Shown here: positions 12,495 through 25,558 of the stretch, one piece after another
How the letters are laid out: each line of letters opens with the position of its first letter
Position numbering within the stretch: the first letter of the stretch is position 1
NCBI GenBank assembly: GCA_950295325.1
Contig: OX485807.1
Span: 23,655,666-23,719,665 of the forward strand
Direction of reading: 5' to 3'
Source of the DNA: Polytrichum commune
Lineage: Eukaryota; Streptophyta; Polytrichopsida; Polytrichales; Polytrichaceae
DNA: 64,000 nucleotides
The notes under the pieces: generated by a model
Databases searched by the model: none
Told to the model about the DNA's origin: nothing
Seen by the model: only the letters and a program-made list of their open reading frames with translations
Position numbers and translations under genes: made by a program

Positions 12495-14289
12495 TGTGAG
12501 CCCAAAATGGTGCCCACATGTGGTGATTAACTCTTCGAAACCAATTTTAGTTTGACTTTGATGTGTTATGATTATTCACAAAACATAAAAAGAGTGAAGT
12601 GTGGTGTGGATTTAAGTTTAGGCATTAGAATGCGTTGTGTAGTTATTTCAAGGTTTGATTTCAATAAGAGGATGCCTTGATTATGTGAGTAAAGGGTAAG
12701 GTGAGGCAAGGTGAGCTCCGCGGGTTAAATGCCCACTTTTGGATCCACCTTGGTAGTTTAGGAAGAAGGAAGCTTGGTGGATGGGGATTAGTCCCTACTT
12801 TGGAGGAGAAAGTTAAAGGATTGTGATTGGAGGTGCTAATCCTCTCACCCTATCCTCATCTCTCTCTTCCCCTCTCCCTCTATCCCTCTTTGCTACTTAA
12901 GGTGTTTTTTCTCTCATTTACAACTCTCTCCATCAAGCGTTCTCAAGAGAGCAAGCTCCCAAGAGCTTGAGCCACGTGTGTGGACATTAGTTTTTAGTGA
13001 ATTTAAGTAGTTAAGCTCTTTATCCCAATACCTCCCAAGTGAGTGAGCTCTTAGAGCTAAGATTGCACGTAGTGATTAGGTAGTAGTTAGTGAAAGTAGT
13101 GTGTTAGGTTAGTTCATGAATTAGGAGCAAGGAAAGGAAAAGAAAAGAAAAAAGAAAGAAAGAAGGAAAGACAAAGGATTTAAAACAAATCTTTGATTAG
13201 TGATTAGGGGGGTGTATTAAGGGTAGCGAGTAGCTGGAGTGACTACATAATTACTAGAACGGTGTGAAGATCAGCTGCTGGGCAGCAACTTGATTGAAGG
13301 GGTTAACTGCTGGGACTTAGCTGCACTGGTGTGAAGATCAGCTGCTGGGTAGCAGCAACGACTGAAGGGGTAACTGCTGGATTTAGCTGCACTGGTGTGA
13401 AGATCAGCTGTTGGGCAGCAGCTTGACTGAAGGGGTTAACTGCTGGGACTTAGCTGCACTGGTGTGAAGATCAGCTGCTGGGCAGCAGCAACGACTGAAG
13501 GGGTAACTGCTGGATTTAGCTGCACTGGTGTGAAGATCAGCTGTTGGGTAGCAGCAACGACTGAAGGGGTAACTGCTGGATTTAGCTGCACTGGTGTGAA
13601 GATCAGCTGCTGGGTAGCAGCAACGACTGAAGGGGTAACTGTTGGATGTAGCTGCACTGGTGTGAAGATCAGCTGCTGGGCAGCAGCTTGATTGAAGGGG
13701 TTACTGCTGGGACTTAGCTGCGCTTATTAGATTAACTGCTGGGCAGCAGCTACGGTTGGTTGGGATTAGTTGTGGTTTAGCAAGTTAAGAGTAATGTTGT
13801 GTAGAGGGAGCTACTAAACCACCCAATAGGGTGTTAGACAATTGTAGACTAAAATAGTTCTTAGACAAGCGTTAAGCTTAATAGGGTAGGCAAGGTGTGT
13901 GGAGCCTCATGTGATTGAATGTAACATTGACTATAGAGTAAAGTGTTTTTCAACACTTGTACCTATCGTTCAAAATAACTTACTTGCATTATTAATGGAG
14001 AATGTGAAGGACTCTTGCAATAGCAAGAAAAATGGAGTGAAGATCAAAAGAGTGAGGGGAATGTCCGTAAGGGCATGTGCGGCTAAAGCTGCGGGTTGGA
14101 CTCTTGAGAAAGCCAACTCTAGCACAAGCCAAGAGGCCAACATTAATAAAGTAAAATGAGTGAAACAATACATGTTCATTTGGACATGAATATCACCTTG
14201 CACATGGTTCAATGTTGTAATAGATAAATGTGATTCTCAAAGTCATCACCCGGACTAGGACGCTTAAGGGTGGTGGATTTGGCCTCACA
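12495..14289. mobile_element. Solo LTR 1 (1.8 kb)
   Basis: Begins TGTGAGCCCAAAATGGTG and ends GGCCTCACA, giving TG...CA with inverted TGTGAG/CTCACA tips. A perfect 5-bp duplication TGTGG flanks it (12490-12494 and 14290-14294). It has a pyrimidine-rich stretch near 12840-12900, a tandem array at 13258-13760 and the hairpin AGTGTTTTTCAACACTTG near 13940. The matching end motifs and hairpin in the elements at 27936 and 26390 place all three in one family. No internal retrotransposon coding region is attached. Confidence 0.85.
13258..13760. repeat. 66-67-bp tandem array inside solo LTR 1
   Basis: About seven units run from 13258 to 13760, each with GTGTGAAGATCAGCTGCTGG and GAAGGGGTAACTGCTGG. 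Two alternating subtypes occur, with AGCAGCAACGACTG or AGCAGCTTGACTG. The 66-bp length is divisible by three, so it stays open as a 22-residue repeat on both strands. This is a by-product of unit length rather than a gene. Confidence 0.9.
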
Positions 14290-14294
14290 TGTGG

Positions 14295-16775
14295 TGAATG
14301 ATATCAAAGTTTTTTTAAAAAGCATGCTTAACTAACAAATGACATGTGTCTAATTTGCATGCTTGAAAACTTGTACATTGTGGTGCTTGTGACACAACCC
14401 AGGAATTGGAGAACTTTGTCCATACTGTGAAACATTTGTCAATTTTCTTTTGAAGTAGTGTACACATTTGTTAACATCCATTGCTCCGCCCCAACCATTA
14501 AGTTAAGATGGAGTTGGTGTAATTGGGCACTATGATTGAACAAACAAAATATTATCATGTGGTTGTTCATAAATGTGGCCATGTAGGATCACAAATCTAT
14601 TGTGGAAATTAGAGGTGCTAAAAGCATGAAAATCACATTATTATAGTGAAATCAATGTACTGAAAAAGTTTGTGTGGTGCAAAAATGCAGGATTGAATGT
14701 GAGGTCGATTCGAGGCTCAAATGCACTTGAGGTATTTGTTGGCCTTGTAAAAGTTAATATTTTTTTGGTTGTATGTCCATATTTGTAGGCTTTGGCTACA
14801 TACCTTTGAGGCAATTACACATGTTATGATGAGTTCAATGTTTGGTGGTCAGAGTTTTGTTGTGATTGTGTGAAGTTGCAAGAGACAATGTCAAGATGAA
14901 TGTGGGTTGTCCGGAAAAACACGGAGTCTTTTGTTGTGTAGGTTTTTTCTAATCTCAAAGCTAGCTTCTCACATGCACTAATTTCTCGATCATCCCCAAA
15001 TTCTTGTCCAAGTTCATTCAATCACATAGTTTCCTCAATGCTGACCTAGTCAAGTTCACCTCATGTAATTTTCAACTCCTTTATGTTCTACTTACATAAA
15101 TTTGCAATGTAGTTGCATATCTCATCTCCTATTCATATACGAATTTTCATGACCAACAAAGCAATTTGCAACTCATGGTGTAGCTTTTAGTCAAACTATT
15201 TGTCCTCAACAATCTTTTAAAGATCCAGTTGCATCAAGATCAATAACTCTCAATCTATAACATCTATGGAACAAAAATTTTACCACAATCAAGACAAAAA
15301 ATTCGAAGTTATCTCCAAATTTCACATTTATAGCTACAATACTTACGGGGAACCAATCCCTCAAAGTTGGGCTACTTAGAAATGATAGTTCTATACCCTT
15401 TTTGCTTCAACGCTTCATTGCTCCTTTTCCATCATAATTTAAGCCTTCAAACTTTGCAAACAAGTAACCTACATTACTAAAGACACTCCCTCAAAATATT
15501 GTAACAAAATAATTCTCTCATCATGCACAATAGACCAAAACCCAATACCCAAATCATGCCTTCTTTATAAACCAAATGTAGAAGATACAACACTTTGCCT
15601 AATGCATACCCTCACTTTTCTAAGTAACCTCAACATCCTCAACTACTCTAAGCACCTAGAAACATTCACTCTCTCAATCCCATGAGCTTTCCAAACACAA
15701 ACCCTTCAAACCTCTCAAAAATACCCACAAGAATAGCTCATCTCCCTTTTTCTACCCCTTAAATCATCTTCTCTCCTGCCCCCTTCCGCCAATAGGAAAT
15801 CTTAGGGTTAAAAGCATCAAGAGACCCTAAGCGGCTAGGCAATGATTGCCGCCAGTCGACCCTTACCTTCCCTAATCCTTTAGCCAATAGGAAACCATTA
15901 GGTTTAGGACATCAAGGAACCCTAAGCGGCTAGGTGACGGTCGCTGCCGCTGCCGCCAGTAAGCCCTATTCTTTCCTAACCCTCAAGTCGTCCCTACCAA
16001 ACGCTCCCAATCTTGAATACAAGACCAGTTCTCAACCAAGTAACTAACTAGAACATGGTTGATACAACATCATGCTAACATCCATCATGCCTACGTTATT
16101 GCATACTTGGAATAGCAATAACACTACATAAATACCTACATTTTAAATACTAATCGGCTCAAATCATGACAATTATATCAAATCTCACGGACCATGTGAA
16201 TAACCTACGACTAGAAATTCACAAACCATCATCTCTCATGTGCATGCCAATTCAAATTCTTGAAAATGGGTATTCGCTAGACATCACGAATCGTCCAACA
16301 AGACGGTCATAGTGTCTAGCATTCCATGTGGTTGATTGTACGAAAGGCCTCATGAACCTACCCTAAGAGTCCCGGTTGCATTATTTGGGGATTGTGATGA
16401 CATTGGTGATGGTGGAATTCATCATTTTGCTAGTCTACCAAAAACGATTATGAAAAAATCTTCTTCCATGTAAGGCTGTGGGCCGATGGGCAAGAGTTTG
16501 AGGTTCCGCAGTTCCACGTGGGATGTGGTTATGAGGTGGACATCTTCCCAACTTGTATGGAACAGAACAAAGGGAGCCGCAAGTAAGCATTGCCATGCCA
16601 TGCATGTATTGGAGTTGTTTGATAAGGAGTCCCGATCGAGCATATTAGGATTAGAAAATAACTATCACCCTGAGGTATGGCGGATTGTATCAGTTGCACG
16701 TGTTTTAGGTTCTAAAGATGTGCAAACGGGGTACATCAACCGATGTCGTCGTGATTGAGTAGGTTGCAAAGCTAA
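14295..16775. other. Intergenic between solo LTR 1 and Mutator-like element A
   Basis: Apart from the tandem duplication at 15.8 kb nothing is recognised. A 90-codon frame at 16486-16758 reads protein-like in part (VVMRWTSSQLVWNR, NNYHPEVWRIVSVARVL) but has no known motif. Confidence 0.4.
15785..15985. repeat. ~96-bp tandem duplication
   Basis: Two diverged copies begin GCCAATAGGAAA and contain CCCTAAGCGGCTAGG and GCCGCCAGT (15786-15880 and 15881-15985). Nothing coding is seen. Confidence 0.8.
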
Positions 16776-16785
16776 GCACATGGTT

Positions 16786-19700
16786 GGGGAGTGCTATCTT
16801 ATGAGCGGTGAGCGATGAGCGGTAACTTATGAGCACTGAGGAAAATGAAAATTTTGGTAATAGGGCCACCAATATCCTATAACCGTGGAATTGTGGCCTT
16901 AAAAATGATGATTTTAGGGTTTAGTAATAAGAGGGTTGAGAAGGATAAACAACATGAAGTCCAAATATTTATTCATCACTAGTAGCACTAGACATGAAAC
17001 TACCTTTTGCCTCGTCATCTATATATATTTGAGCACCTTTGCATTGCGAATTGATTTTGGAACTATAGCAAGATTCTTCATTTGGATCCGAATATTCGAT
17101 ATTCAACATTGCAATTGCAACATTCTCGGCATATGATGGGAGACGCGGGCTACGGCTTGGACTTCGTAGGAATTGTCTATGTGCCCAAAACGGGAGACAT
17201 GTCATCTTTCCAATCGTATTCATGAAATCAAATTGATGAAACATGTAAATAATGTAAACAAATAAAAATGAACCAATGAATTGAATGAAACGAATGAATT
17301 GAATAAAAATTTATTGTATCAAAACTTACTCACACTAAAATTCAAGCATCTCCTCATCCGAGAGGTCATCATCTTCTTTTGTGAGATCTTGTATATTCTC
17401 CTTAGATGACCCCTCTTTCAAAACCTTGTTCAAAATCCATTCATGGATTCTGTTTGACAATGTCAAACGTTTGAAGGACTGGACGACTATGGCTTGCCAT
17501 GTGTACGACAGTCGATACTGTAAAGTGTTGACTATTACGTGTTGTGACATGCAATCTGAAGATGGTGCAACACAAATTCTCTTTTGGGAAAATTTAAATG
17601 TTGTCATGGCAAAAAATGGTGCACCAAACGTAAACTTCAAAGGGTTTAGGGCTGATAGTGCTCAAGCTAATTGGAATGCGGTGAGGGCGATTTACGGGGA
17701 TGGTGATCCAAGTCTACCTATGGTTGCACGTGAGCGTACATGTCTTTTCCATTGGTCTGCAAGCTTGGATAAGGTGACCCAAAAGTATATCAAACCATCC
17801 TTGCAGTTTCAACACAAACAAATATGCAAAGATTACAAAGACGCGAAAACAATGGACGACGCTGAGACTAAGTACCATGTGATTCGTTCTTGGTGGTTGT
17901 TATCTGGAGCTGCCTCGGAAGAAGGCATCATTGGCCTTTCAGAGTGGTTGGGTTTTTGGCACTTTCGTTACAGACAATGGGGTGGTCATATGCTACTTGT
18001 AAGTACATATCAAACTTCATTATTCACTGTCATTCAATATCTTGCCACTGATATATAATATATCTTATGTTTTTCTTATCTTTGTATTTGTGTGTTGTTC
18101 ACAGGATATGACAATAGAAGAGCGTGCGGAAATGCCAATATGCAACCTTGCAGAGACTGTATACAACAAATAGCTCCAACAGTCCGGCAACAAGATGACT
18201 TGTTTATATGAAGCTATAGTGGACGACATGATCCGTGCCTTCATGCAAATTGCAAATTACCGGACATGGTTGAAAGGGGGGTCTGATGGTAAAGGTCCTG
18301 ATTCGGCATCCTTGAAACTCAAAGCGGTTGTCAGGTGTGAAGATCCAAAAATATTGGCTGATGCCATGAAGTCTTATCCAGGGGCAGAAGACGTCAACAC
18401 TAGAGATTGTGCATTGGAAGGGTCAGAGCTCTTTGGTTCCACCAAACGCAAATTCAACCTACCACCGGGTGCTGATTGTGACTCTCATCAACCCGACAAA
18501 GTAAATTATTCCATTCCTCGTCCCAACACCCGAACAACTTGTCAACGCATAGAAGAATCGTTGAGTTCTGCAATTCATGGTGTGGCTCATACTACATCCG
18601 TGTTAGAGACAGATTGTCTTGCTTCTAAGTGGCACATTGCAAGATTACCACCCAACTCAGCCAAACGATGGTGGGCACTGCATGCCATTACAAGGACTAT
18701 GTGCAATGCCAAAGTCGGGACTGGGAAACATGACACACCTGCTCCAACATACAAAGGGCTCAGGAAGGAATTTCGATCTTCCAACAATGTGGAGTATGAA
18801 TTTTGGTTTTGCCCTGACGACATCAAACGTTGTGTGAGTGGTAGTAAGAAGAAATATGTGTTGGACTGGCCTATAGTACACAACACGTGGCCGGTAAAGA
18901 TAGGTACCAATTTATCGAGAGAGGAGGTTATGGCACTTGAAGATGCTGAATTTCAACTACAGTAGAGGGAGGCATTGTCCCCTCGTCGTAGGCTTTCAAC
19001 AATCGCAACTCTCCCCATCCCTCGCTCGCATTTTTCTATGCCCTCAAACCCGGACGCCCACCCTACATTCAGGTTTGGGAAGACAGTGCGTCGTAATCCT
19101 ACAGCACCGCTAGCGGATCACAAAAACAAATGGGAGAGCGCTGGACTCATGGAGGGTTACTATGTGGTTGGGGTCATTGCCATTCTATATCTGGGCTTTG
19201 GAGTGATAATCAACATTATCTCCAAGCATGATATCACATATCATGTCACAATTGGCGACATCCCGCATTGCACATGCCCGGATTTTACGAAAATGTCCTC
19301 TCATGCATTGGGAAAGAAAGGAAAATGGGTGTATTGTAAACATCTTTATTATGTGTTTAGATTTTTGTACAAGGTGGATTACGAGAGTGACAAGTTCATT
19401 CATGCACCTACATATACTTATAACGAGGTCATGCGACTACTTGAACTTGCTGGTATTGTAGAGTGTGAGTAGTATTGCAAATGGTCTATTAAGTACCATA
19501 TATTTGAATGTCAAAATATGACATGTTTTGGTTTGGATTTTTATAATAAAAGTCAACAATGGGCTGGAAGTATTTCAAATGATCCACGGTAATACGCTTC
19601 CTTCTTGCTTCAATTGAACTCTTTACAATTGAAAATCTTCAATTCATGTAGTACTATATTTAGTTCATGTACCCTAAACCCGTGCACCGTTACTATTTTT

Positions 19701-19814
19701 GAATTCATTATTCATATGTTACCACTCACTGCTCATGTCGTATTGCTCACCGCTCATGTCTTATTGCTCACCGCTCACTGGTCATTGCTCATCGCTTATA
19801 AGATAGCTTCCCTC
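16786..19814 (+). mobile_element. Mutator-like element A (3.0 kb) with 10-bp duplication
   Basis: A perfect 10-bp duplication GCACATGGTT flanks it (16776-16785 and 19815-19824). The left end is GGGGAGTGCTATCTTATGAG; the right end read inward is GAGGGAAGCTATCTTATAAG. Both ends continue into short tandem GAGCGGT/GAGCGAT repeats. Duplication length, ends and a SWIM-type protein fit the Mutator (MULE) superfamily. Its two distinct termini match those of element B in opposite orientation. Confidence 0.88.
17381..19472 (+). pseudogene. MULE-type transposase with C-terminal SWIM zinc finger (element A)
   Basis: Reading frame 17381-17998 joins 18105-19472 in phase across a GT-AG intron (donor CTT/GTAAGT). 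The protein includes FKGFRADSAQANWNAVR, an ERTCLFHW motif, WLGFWHFRYRQWGGHML, and a C-terminal SWIM finger (CTCPDF...YCKHLYYVF, a C-x-C...C-x-H pattern). Two in-frame TAG codons interrupt it, one in the YNK-stop-LQQ context (about 18168) and one at 18963-18965 before REALSPRRRLS. Both are also present in the element B copy. The N-terminal boundary is uncertain, as the open frame at 17381 does not begin with a convincing ATG. Probably inactive as it stands. Confidence 0.72.
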
Positions 19815-20109
19815 GCACATGGTTGTATATAAAGGAGAAACATCTAGAGCGCATGGCGTTGAAGTGCAAACCTAAGCAACAACCCCGGCAATAAGGCCGC
19901 CCAACCAAGATAAGATGAGGTTGTTCATTCAATCCACACAGAGGGAAGTTATCTTATGAGCGATGAGCAGTGAGCGGTGAGCGGTAACACATGAGCAATG
20001 AATCCAAATTTAGTAAAGACACACGGGTTTAGGGTACACAACCAGAATTTTGACAAATTAATTACATATTTTCAATTATAAATTGCCAGTATTTTAAATG
20101 AAGCACACG

Positions 20110-20300
20110 TGAAAGGGCCCTATTGCCATGGATCATTTAAAACACTTTCAATTCATTGCTGATTTTTATTATAATAATCCAAACCAATACATGTAGTTAC
20201 AACCAACACTTGCACAACTACTCACATTCCACAACACCAGCAAGTTCAAGTAGGTGCATAACCTCATTATACGTATATGTAGGTGCTATAATTGTGAACC
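20110..20300 (-). repeat. Second partial copy of the transposase 3' end in element B
   Basis: The region repeats, with divergence, the sequence at 20680-20860: a TTTTTATTATAATAATCCAA block, the tail of the SWIM gene (CACCAGCAAGTTCAAGTAGG) and ATATGTAGGTGC. It therefore encodes the last ~20 codons of the transposase again. It shows an internal duplication or nested insertion near the left end of element B. Confidence 0.7.
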
Positions 20301-20379
20301 ACTCAAATCGCTCATGGGCTGAATTAAGGCCCACAATCTACAAAAACAAGGAAGTTAGATATTAGAAATAGTCAATATG

Positions 20380-20620
20380 TAGGTAGCTACTAGGTTTTGA
20401 GACATCTGCCTGTAGATGCAAATTGTGTAAGAGACTGATATTAGGTCTGGATCAACCCGGGTTCGAATCCGGTTGGTTACATTGACTGGCGCTATCCCAA
20501 ATTGAGCTAGTGATAAAGTAGGAATAATCTATAGGCGGATACCAAGAAGAGGTTACTACGCGGATGTGCGTAGAATCTTCTCGATTATTTTTTATTTTTA
20601 GAAACTTGTTATTATTTATC
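20380..20620 (+). repeat. SINE-like or tRNA-related tract with B-box
   Basis: GGTTCGAATCC at 20460-20470 is a perfect RNA polymerase III B-box, and the flanking CCCGG/CCGG pair resembles a T-arm. No convincing A-box or cloverleaf precedes it. It lies between the two duplicated transposase tails and could be part of a SINE that inserted there. Confidence 0.35.
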
Positions 20621-20793
20621 CGTGTGAATCAATCAAACCGCTCACGGTTGGGTCGTAGTCTAAATAAAAATGAAGTTACTGAATCATTTGAAATACTTTC
20701 AGCCCATTGGTAATTTTTATTATAATAATCCAAATAAAAACATGTCATTTATTGACATTTAAATATATGTTGCTTAATAGAACACTTGCAATA

Positions 20794-22532
20794 CTACTTA
20801 CATTCTACAATACCAGCAAGTTCAAGTAGTCGCATGACCTCATTATAAGTATATGTAGGTGCATGAATGAACTTATCACTCTCGTAATCCACCTTGTACA
20901 AAAATCTAAACACATAATAAAGATGTTTACAATACACCCATTTTCCTTTCTTTCCCAATGCATGAGAGGACATTTTCGTAAAATCCGGGCATGTGCAATG
21001 CGGGATGTCGCCGGTTATGACATGGTAGGTGATATCCTGCTTGGAAACAATGTTGATTATCACTCCAAAGCCCGGATATAGAATGGCAATGACCCCAACC
21101 ACATAGTAACCCTCCATGAGTCCAGCGCTCTCCCATTTGTTTTTGTGATCCGCTAGCGGTGCTGTAGGATTACGACGCACTGTCTTCCCAAACCTGAATG
21201 TAGGGTGGGCGTCCGGGTTTGAGGGCATAGAAAAATGCGAGCGAGGGATGGGGAGAGTTGCGATTGTTGAAAGCCTACGACGAGGGGACAATGCCTCCCT
21301 CTACTGTAGTTGAAATTCAGCATCTTCAAGTGCCATAACCTCCTCTCTCGATAAATTGGTACCTATCTTCACCGGCCACGTGTTGTGTACTATATAGGCC
21401 AGTCCAACACATATTTCTTCTTACTGCCACTTTCACAACGTTTGATGTCGTCAGGGCAAAACCAAAATTCATACTCCACATTGTTGGAAGATCGAAATTC
21501 CTTCCTGAGCCCTTTGTATGTTGGAGCAGGTGTGTCATGTTTCCCAGTCCCGACTTTGGCATTGCACATAGTCCTTGTAATGGCATGCAGTGCCCAACAT
21601 CGTTTGGCTGAGTTGGGTGGTAATCTTGCAATGTGCCACTTAGAAGCAAGACAATCTGTCTCTAACACGGATGTAGTATGAGCCACACCATGAATTGCAG
21701 AACTCAACGATTCTTCTATGCGTTGACAAGTTGCTCGGGTGTTGGGACGAGGAATGAAATAGTTCACTTTGTCAGGTCGATGAGAGTTACAATCAACACC
21801 CGGTGATAGGTTGAGTTTACGTTTGGTGGAACCAAAAAACTCTGACCCTTCCAATGTACAATCTCTAGTGTTGACGTCTTCTGCCCCTGGATAAGACTTC
21901 ATGGCATCAGCCAATATTTTTGGATCTTCACACCTGACAACCGCTTTGAGTTTCAAGGATGCCGAATCAGGACCTTCACCATCAGACCCCCCCTTTCAAC
22001 CATGTCCGGTAATTTGCAATTTGCATGAAGGCACGGATCATGTCGTCCACTGTAGCTTCATATAAACAAGTCATCTTGTTGCCGGACTGTTGGAGCTATT
22101 TGTTGTATACAGTCTCTGCAAGGTTGCATGTTGGCATTTCCGCACGTTCTTTTATTGTCATATCCTATAGACAATATACAAATATGAGGATAAGAAAAAT
22201 ATAAGATATATATAACAATAGAAGAAAAATGAATGACATTAAATAATGAATTTTGATATGTACTTACAAATAACATATGACCACCCCATTGTCTGTAATA
22301 AAAGTGCCAAAAATCCAACCACTCTGAAAGGCCAAGGCAGATCCGGATGACAACCACCAAGAACGAATCACATGATATTTAGTCTCGGTGTCGTCCATTA
22401 TTTTCGCGTCTTTGTAATCCTTGCATATTTGCTTGTGTTGAAACTACAAGAATGGTTTGATATATTTTTGGGTCACTTTATCCAAGCTCACAGACCAATG
22501 AAAAGGACATGTACGCTCACGTGCAACCATGG
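20794..22532 (-). pseudogene. Truncated transposase copy in element B
   Basis: Near-identical to element A codons from the ERTCLFHW region to the SWIM finger. Similarity begins abruptly at about 22532, so the N-terminal part is missing. Beyond the two TAG codons shared with A it has a one-base G-run change near 21990, a 2-bp TA insertion near 21391 and a small deletion near 22340. The minus-strand SWIM region (20794-21291) is still open. It cannot make a full protein. Confidence 0.8.
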
Positions 22533-22994
22533 AGAAATACGCCACACAATACGAAAAAGAAGAACAATCTTCTGAGGCGGAGATGGAGGTAGGTTGTACG
22601 AACGAAATGGTAAGAGAATAACTTTAAAATCAAAATAAATTTGGAGGTATGTAATGTATACTATATTATGCACGCCGAGAATACGATTCCAACGGTATAT
22701 AGCATGAACAAAATGATTTTGTTATGCATGTTTAGAGCCAAAAAAAAATTAGAGCATATTAGATTCTTCTAAAATCTTCAAAAAAAATTAAGATTTTATG
22801 CAGGAAATCTAACCATATTAATTTCAGTAGACTTTGGTGATTTATGTAAAATTGATATCATCTCTAAAAATTCTCAAAAAAATTGGAGTAAATGGCAAGG
22901 CTATAATCTATGCACTTGATGTTTTGCAGAAATAAATTAGAATATTTGAAAATGTTATAGCAAACCCAGAAAGTGACTCAAATCAATGTGCATT

Positions 22995-23790
22995 TCTCTT
23001 CCAAATGGGTAGCCGTTAACGGCCACCATTTCTATGATGCCAACTTTTGTGTTCTAGTTTAGGGCGGCCGTCAACGGCCACCCTTTGTATGATGCTAACT
23101 TCTCTGTTCTAGTTTAGGGTAGCCGTTAATGGCCACCCCTTCTTGGGTTTCAGTCTTCATTTAACAACTTAATTTCTTTAAAATAAAATCACATATATAC
23201 ATATATTTTTTATGTTTGTTCCATCTAAAAGTGTGGCCGTTAACGGCCAGCCTTGGTTGCATCTCAAATTTATTGGTATATGTATTTCTTTTTCCATGTA
23301 TACATTTATTTCCGTCATTTTTTGTCCTCCAACAAGGGTCGCCATTAATGACCACCCTTATTGAAAAATCATATTCTTTTCTATATATGTTTCTTTCTTC
23401 ATGTATATACTCATTTCCTTCATTTTTTTTTCTTCCAACAAGGGTGGCCGTTAACGGCCATCCTTATTGAAATTTCATATTCTTTTCTATATGGGTTTCT
23501 TTCTTCATGTATACACTGATTTCCTTCATTTTTTTTCCTCCAACAAGGGTGGCCGCCCTTATTGAAATTTTAGATTCTTTTCTATATGTGTTTCTTTCTT
23601 CATATATACATTCATTTTCTTACTTTTTTTTTCCTTCAACAAGCATGGCCGTTAACGGCCACCCTTATTGAAATTTTATATTATTTTCTATATGTGTTTC
23701 TTTCTTCATATACACATTCATTTTCTTAATGTTTTGTCCTCCAACAAGGGTGGTCGTTAACGGCCACTCTTATTGAATTTTTAATTTTTT
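22995..23790. repeat. Minisatellite built on a palindrome, in element B
   Basis: About nine copies of a GGCCGTTAACGGCC core occur. The full consensus is AAGGGTGGCCGTT followed by its exact reverse complement, a 26-bp palindrome. The last five copies (from 23329) are in ~105-bp units with TTCTTTTCTATATGTGTTTC and TTCATGTATAC. One unit (near 23546) has lost the palindrome centre. Confidence 0.85.
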
Positions 23791-23938
23791 TGTATAAGTG
23801 GTTTTCCTTTATGTATACTCTCACTTTTATAAATGTTTTTCCATATTATTTTAGTTTGCATATGTGATTTCTTTCATATGCATATATTTTTTAAATTTAT
23901 TTTTGTCTTTAATATGGGTGATATTTTTTGTGCTTTAG

Positions 23939-25558
23939 ATATGAAAGTTGTACCTCTTTCTGAAGATCAATTGGAGTTGCAATTGCATGTATTTTTTAAG
24001 AAAGAAACTGTCAACACATCTTCCCATCTTGAACGGTTGAGGTATCAACCAAGGGCAAAATCAAAATTCAAAATTCCACTATGTCGAATGGTTGCATTGT
24101 CTGTTGTTAGGCCTTTTGTAAAAAATAACGTTATGAACCTGACTGCACATTTTGTTGCTTGTGGTTATATGGAGGGCAATGGGATTTTTTACGTGGCTTT
24201 GGAAAACAATAAGGGGAAAACAATAGATGTTACCGATAGTATCATTAAATAATGAAGTGAGAATTGGATACGAACAAATGATGCCTTTGAAAAAATATTG
24301 TAAACTAATGAGGACCTCAAAGTTGTTTCTGGCAAAATGTTCATGGTTTGGGACGGAAATTACCGTTTGCAAACATGGTTGCACATTATGAATCGAGATC
24401 ATACACATGATCATGCTTGATATTATGTTGTTGAAAGTATTATTTTGGACATTAAGGGAGATATTGCAACCATGTTGGCAGCTTTACATGAAATGAATTG
24501 GTAATTCCTTCATTCTTCTCTTTTTATTCGTTCGGTTCATTTGGTTTTGTTTTTAATTTTTTAATTTATTGTATTTTTTTTTTCTTGGCTTATCATTGGT
24601 TGTTTTATTTTGTCAGGGAGAACTAAAAATTCCATTTTTGTACGAATCTTGTTCATAAGTTTTTCCGCATTCAAAGCGTTGATGGGCAACCACTTTCATA
24701 TTTTGAAAAAGTTGTCTCCAAAGAAGATCTTATTGCCGCTAATCCCAGACAAACATCCAAACATAGGACTTGGTTCACTTTGACTGTTGAGGCTCTTAAT
24801 GGATTTTTATACTAGGTTATTTTTTTCTAAAGTATTAGTTTTGCACGCATTTTTTTTTCTTGTATATATATATATATATATATATTTTTCATTTTGATTT
24901 CTATAACTATATGTTTTATTGCATCTTTTTTTTTTTATGTGTTATTTATCATACTCTTATATGTTTTTCCCTTAGTGTAGCAAGAGTTAGGAGATGCTGT
25001 TGCTAATGCTCAAAGGAAATTTTATGAGAAATAGCCTAATCCTGCACATTGGACTTCAAGTGCAGTGGATGAATTTGTTTTCAAAGCTGTTGAGAGGGTG
25101 AGATTGACTTCCCATTCGAAACTAAAGGAACAACTTCTCATTGCAGATCCTAAACATTCTCCTATGTTGTTAGAGCAGGTGAAGTCTCATTATGAAACTC
25201 ACGATGAAAATCCTGAGATGACTCAAGAAAAACTTTGGATGTTAGCAACTTCGGCAATGGATACATCTATGAAGATTAAGTGGCTTGAGAAATGGAACAG
25301 TTCATCTACTCTTCGTGAGGCTCTCAAGTTTCCGAAACCAAAATTCAATGATATTGAGTTTCCTAAATAGCTTCATAAAGCTACTTGGTGGGCTCAGGTG
25401 ATAATTTTTTGTCTATGTTTTTTATTTTTTTAATATTTTTTCAATCATTCAATTTTTCTAATTTTTATTTTGAATTTGGCAGTTGGCTATTGAGACCGAG
25501 AAGCTCTTTGATGCTACTATAGCTGATATGCATGTGTCCATCAACTATCTTCTAGATG
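23939..25558 (+). pseudogene. Decayed multi-exon gene carried by element B
   Basis: Coding-like segments 23939-24500, 24617-24815, 24981-25396 and 25483-25558 are separated by short AT-rich introns with GT-AG borders, and phase is kept (for example WAQ/LAIETEKLFDA). Recognisable stretches include GKMFMVWDGNYRLQTWLHIM, FRIQSVDGQPLSYFEKVVSK, HWTSSAVDEFVFKAVERVR and MKIKWLEKWNSSSTLREAL. At least six in-frame stops occur. I do not recognise the family. It runs opposite to the transposase and is absent from element A, so it is either a second transposon gene or captured host sequence. Confidence 0.5.
24863..24885. repeat. (TA)n microsatellite
   Basis: About 11 TA units within an intron of the decayed gene in element B. 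Another AT run lies near 40640-40660. Confidence 0.9.

Noticed and set aside
13436-13691. ORFs with 22-residue repeats on both strands in solo LTR 1
   Set aside because: Produced by a tandem unit of about 66 bp, divisible by three; both strands are open and no start or domain supports a gene.
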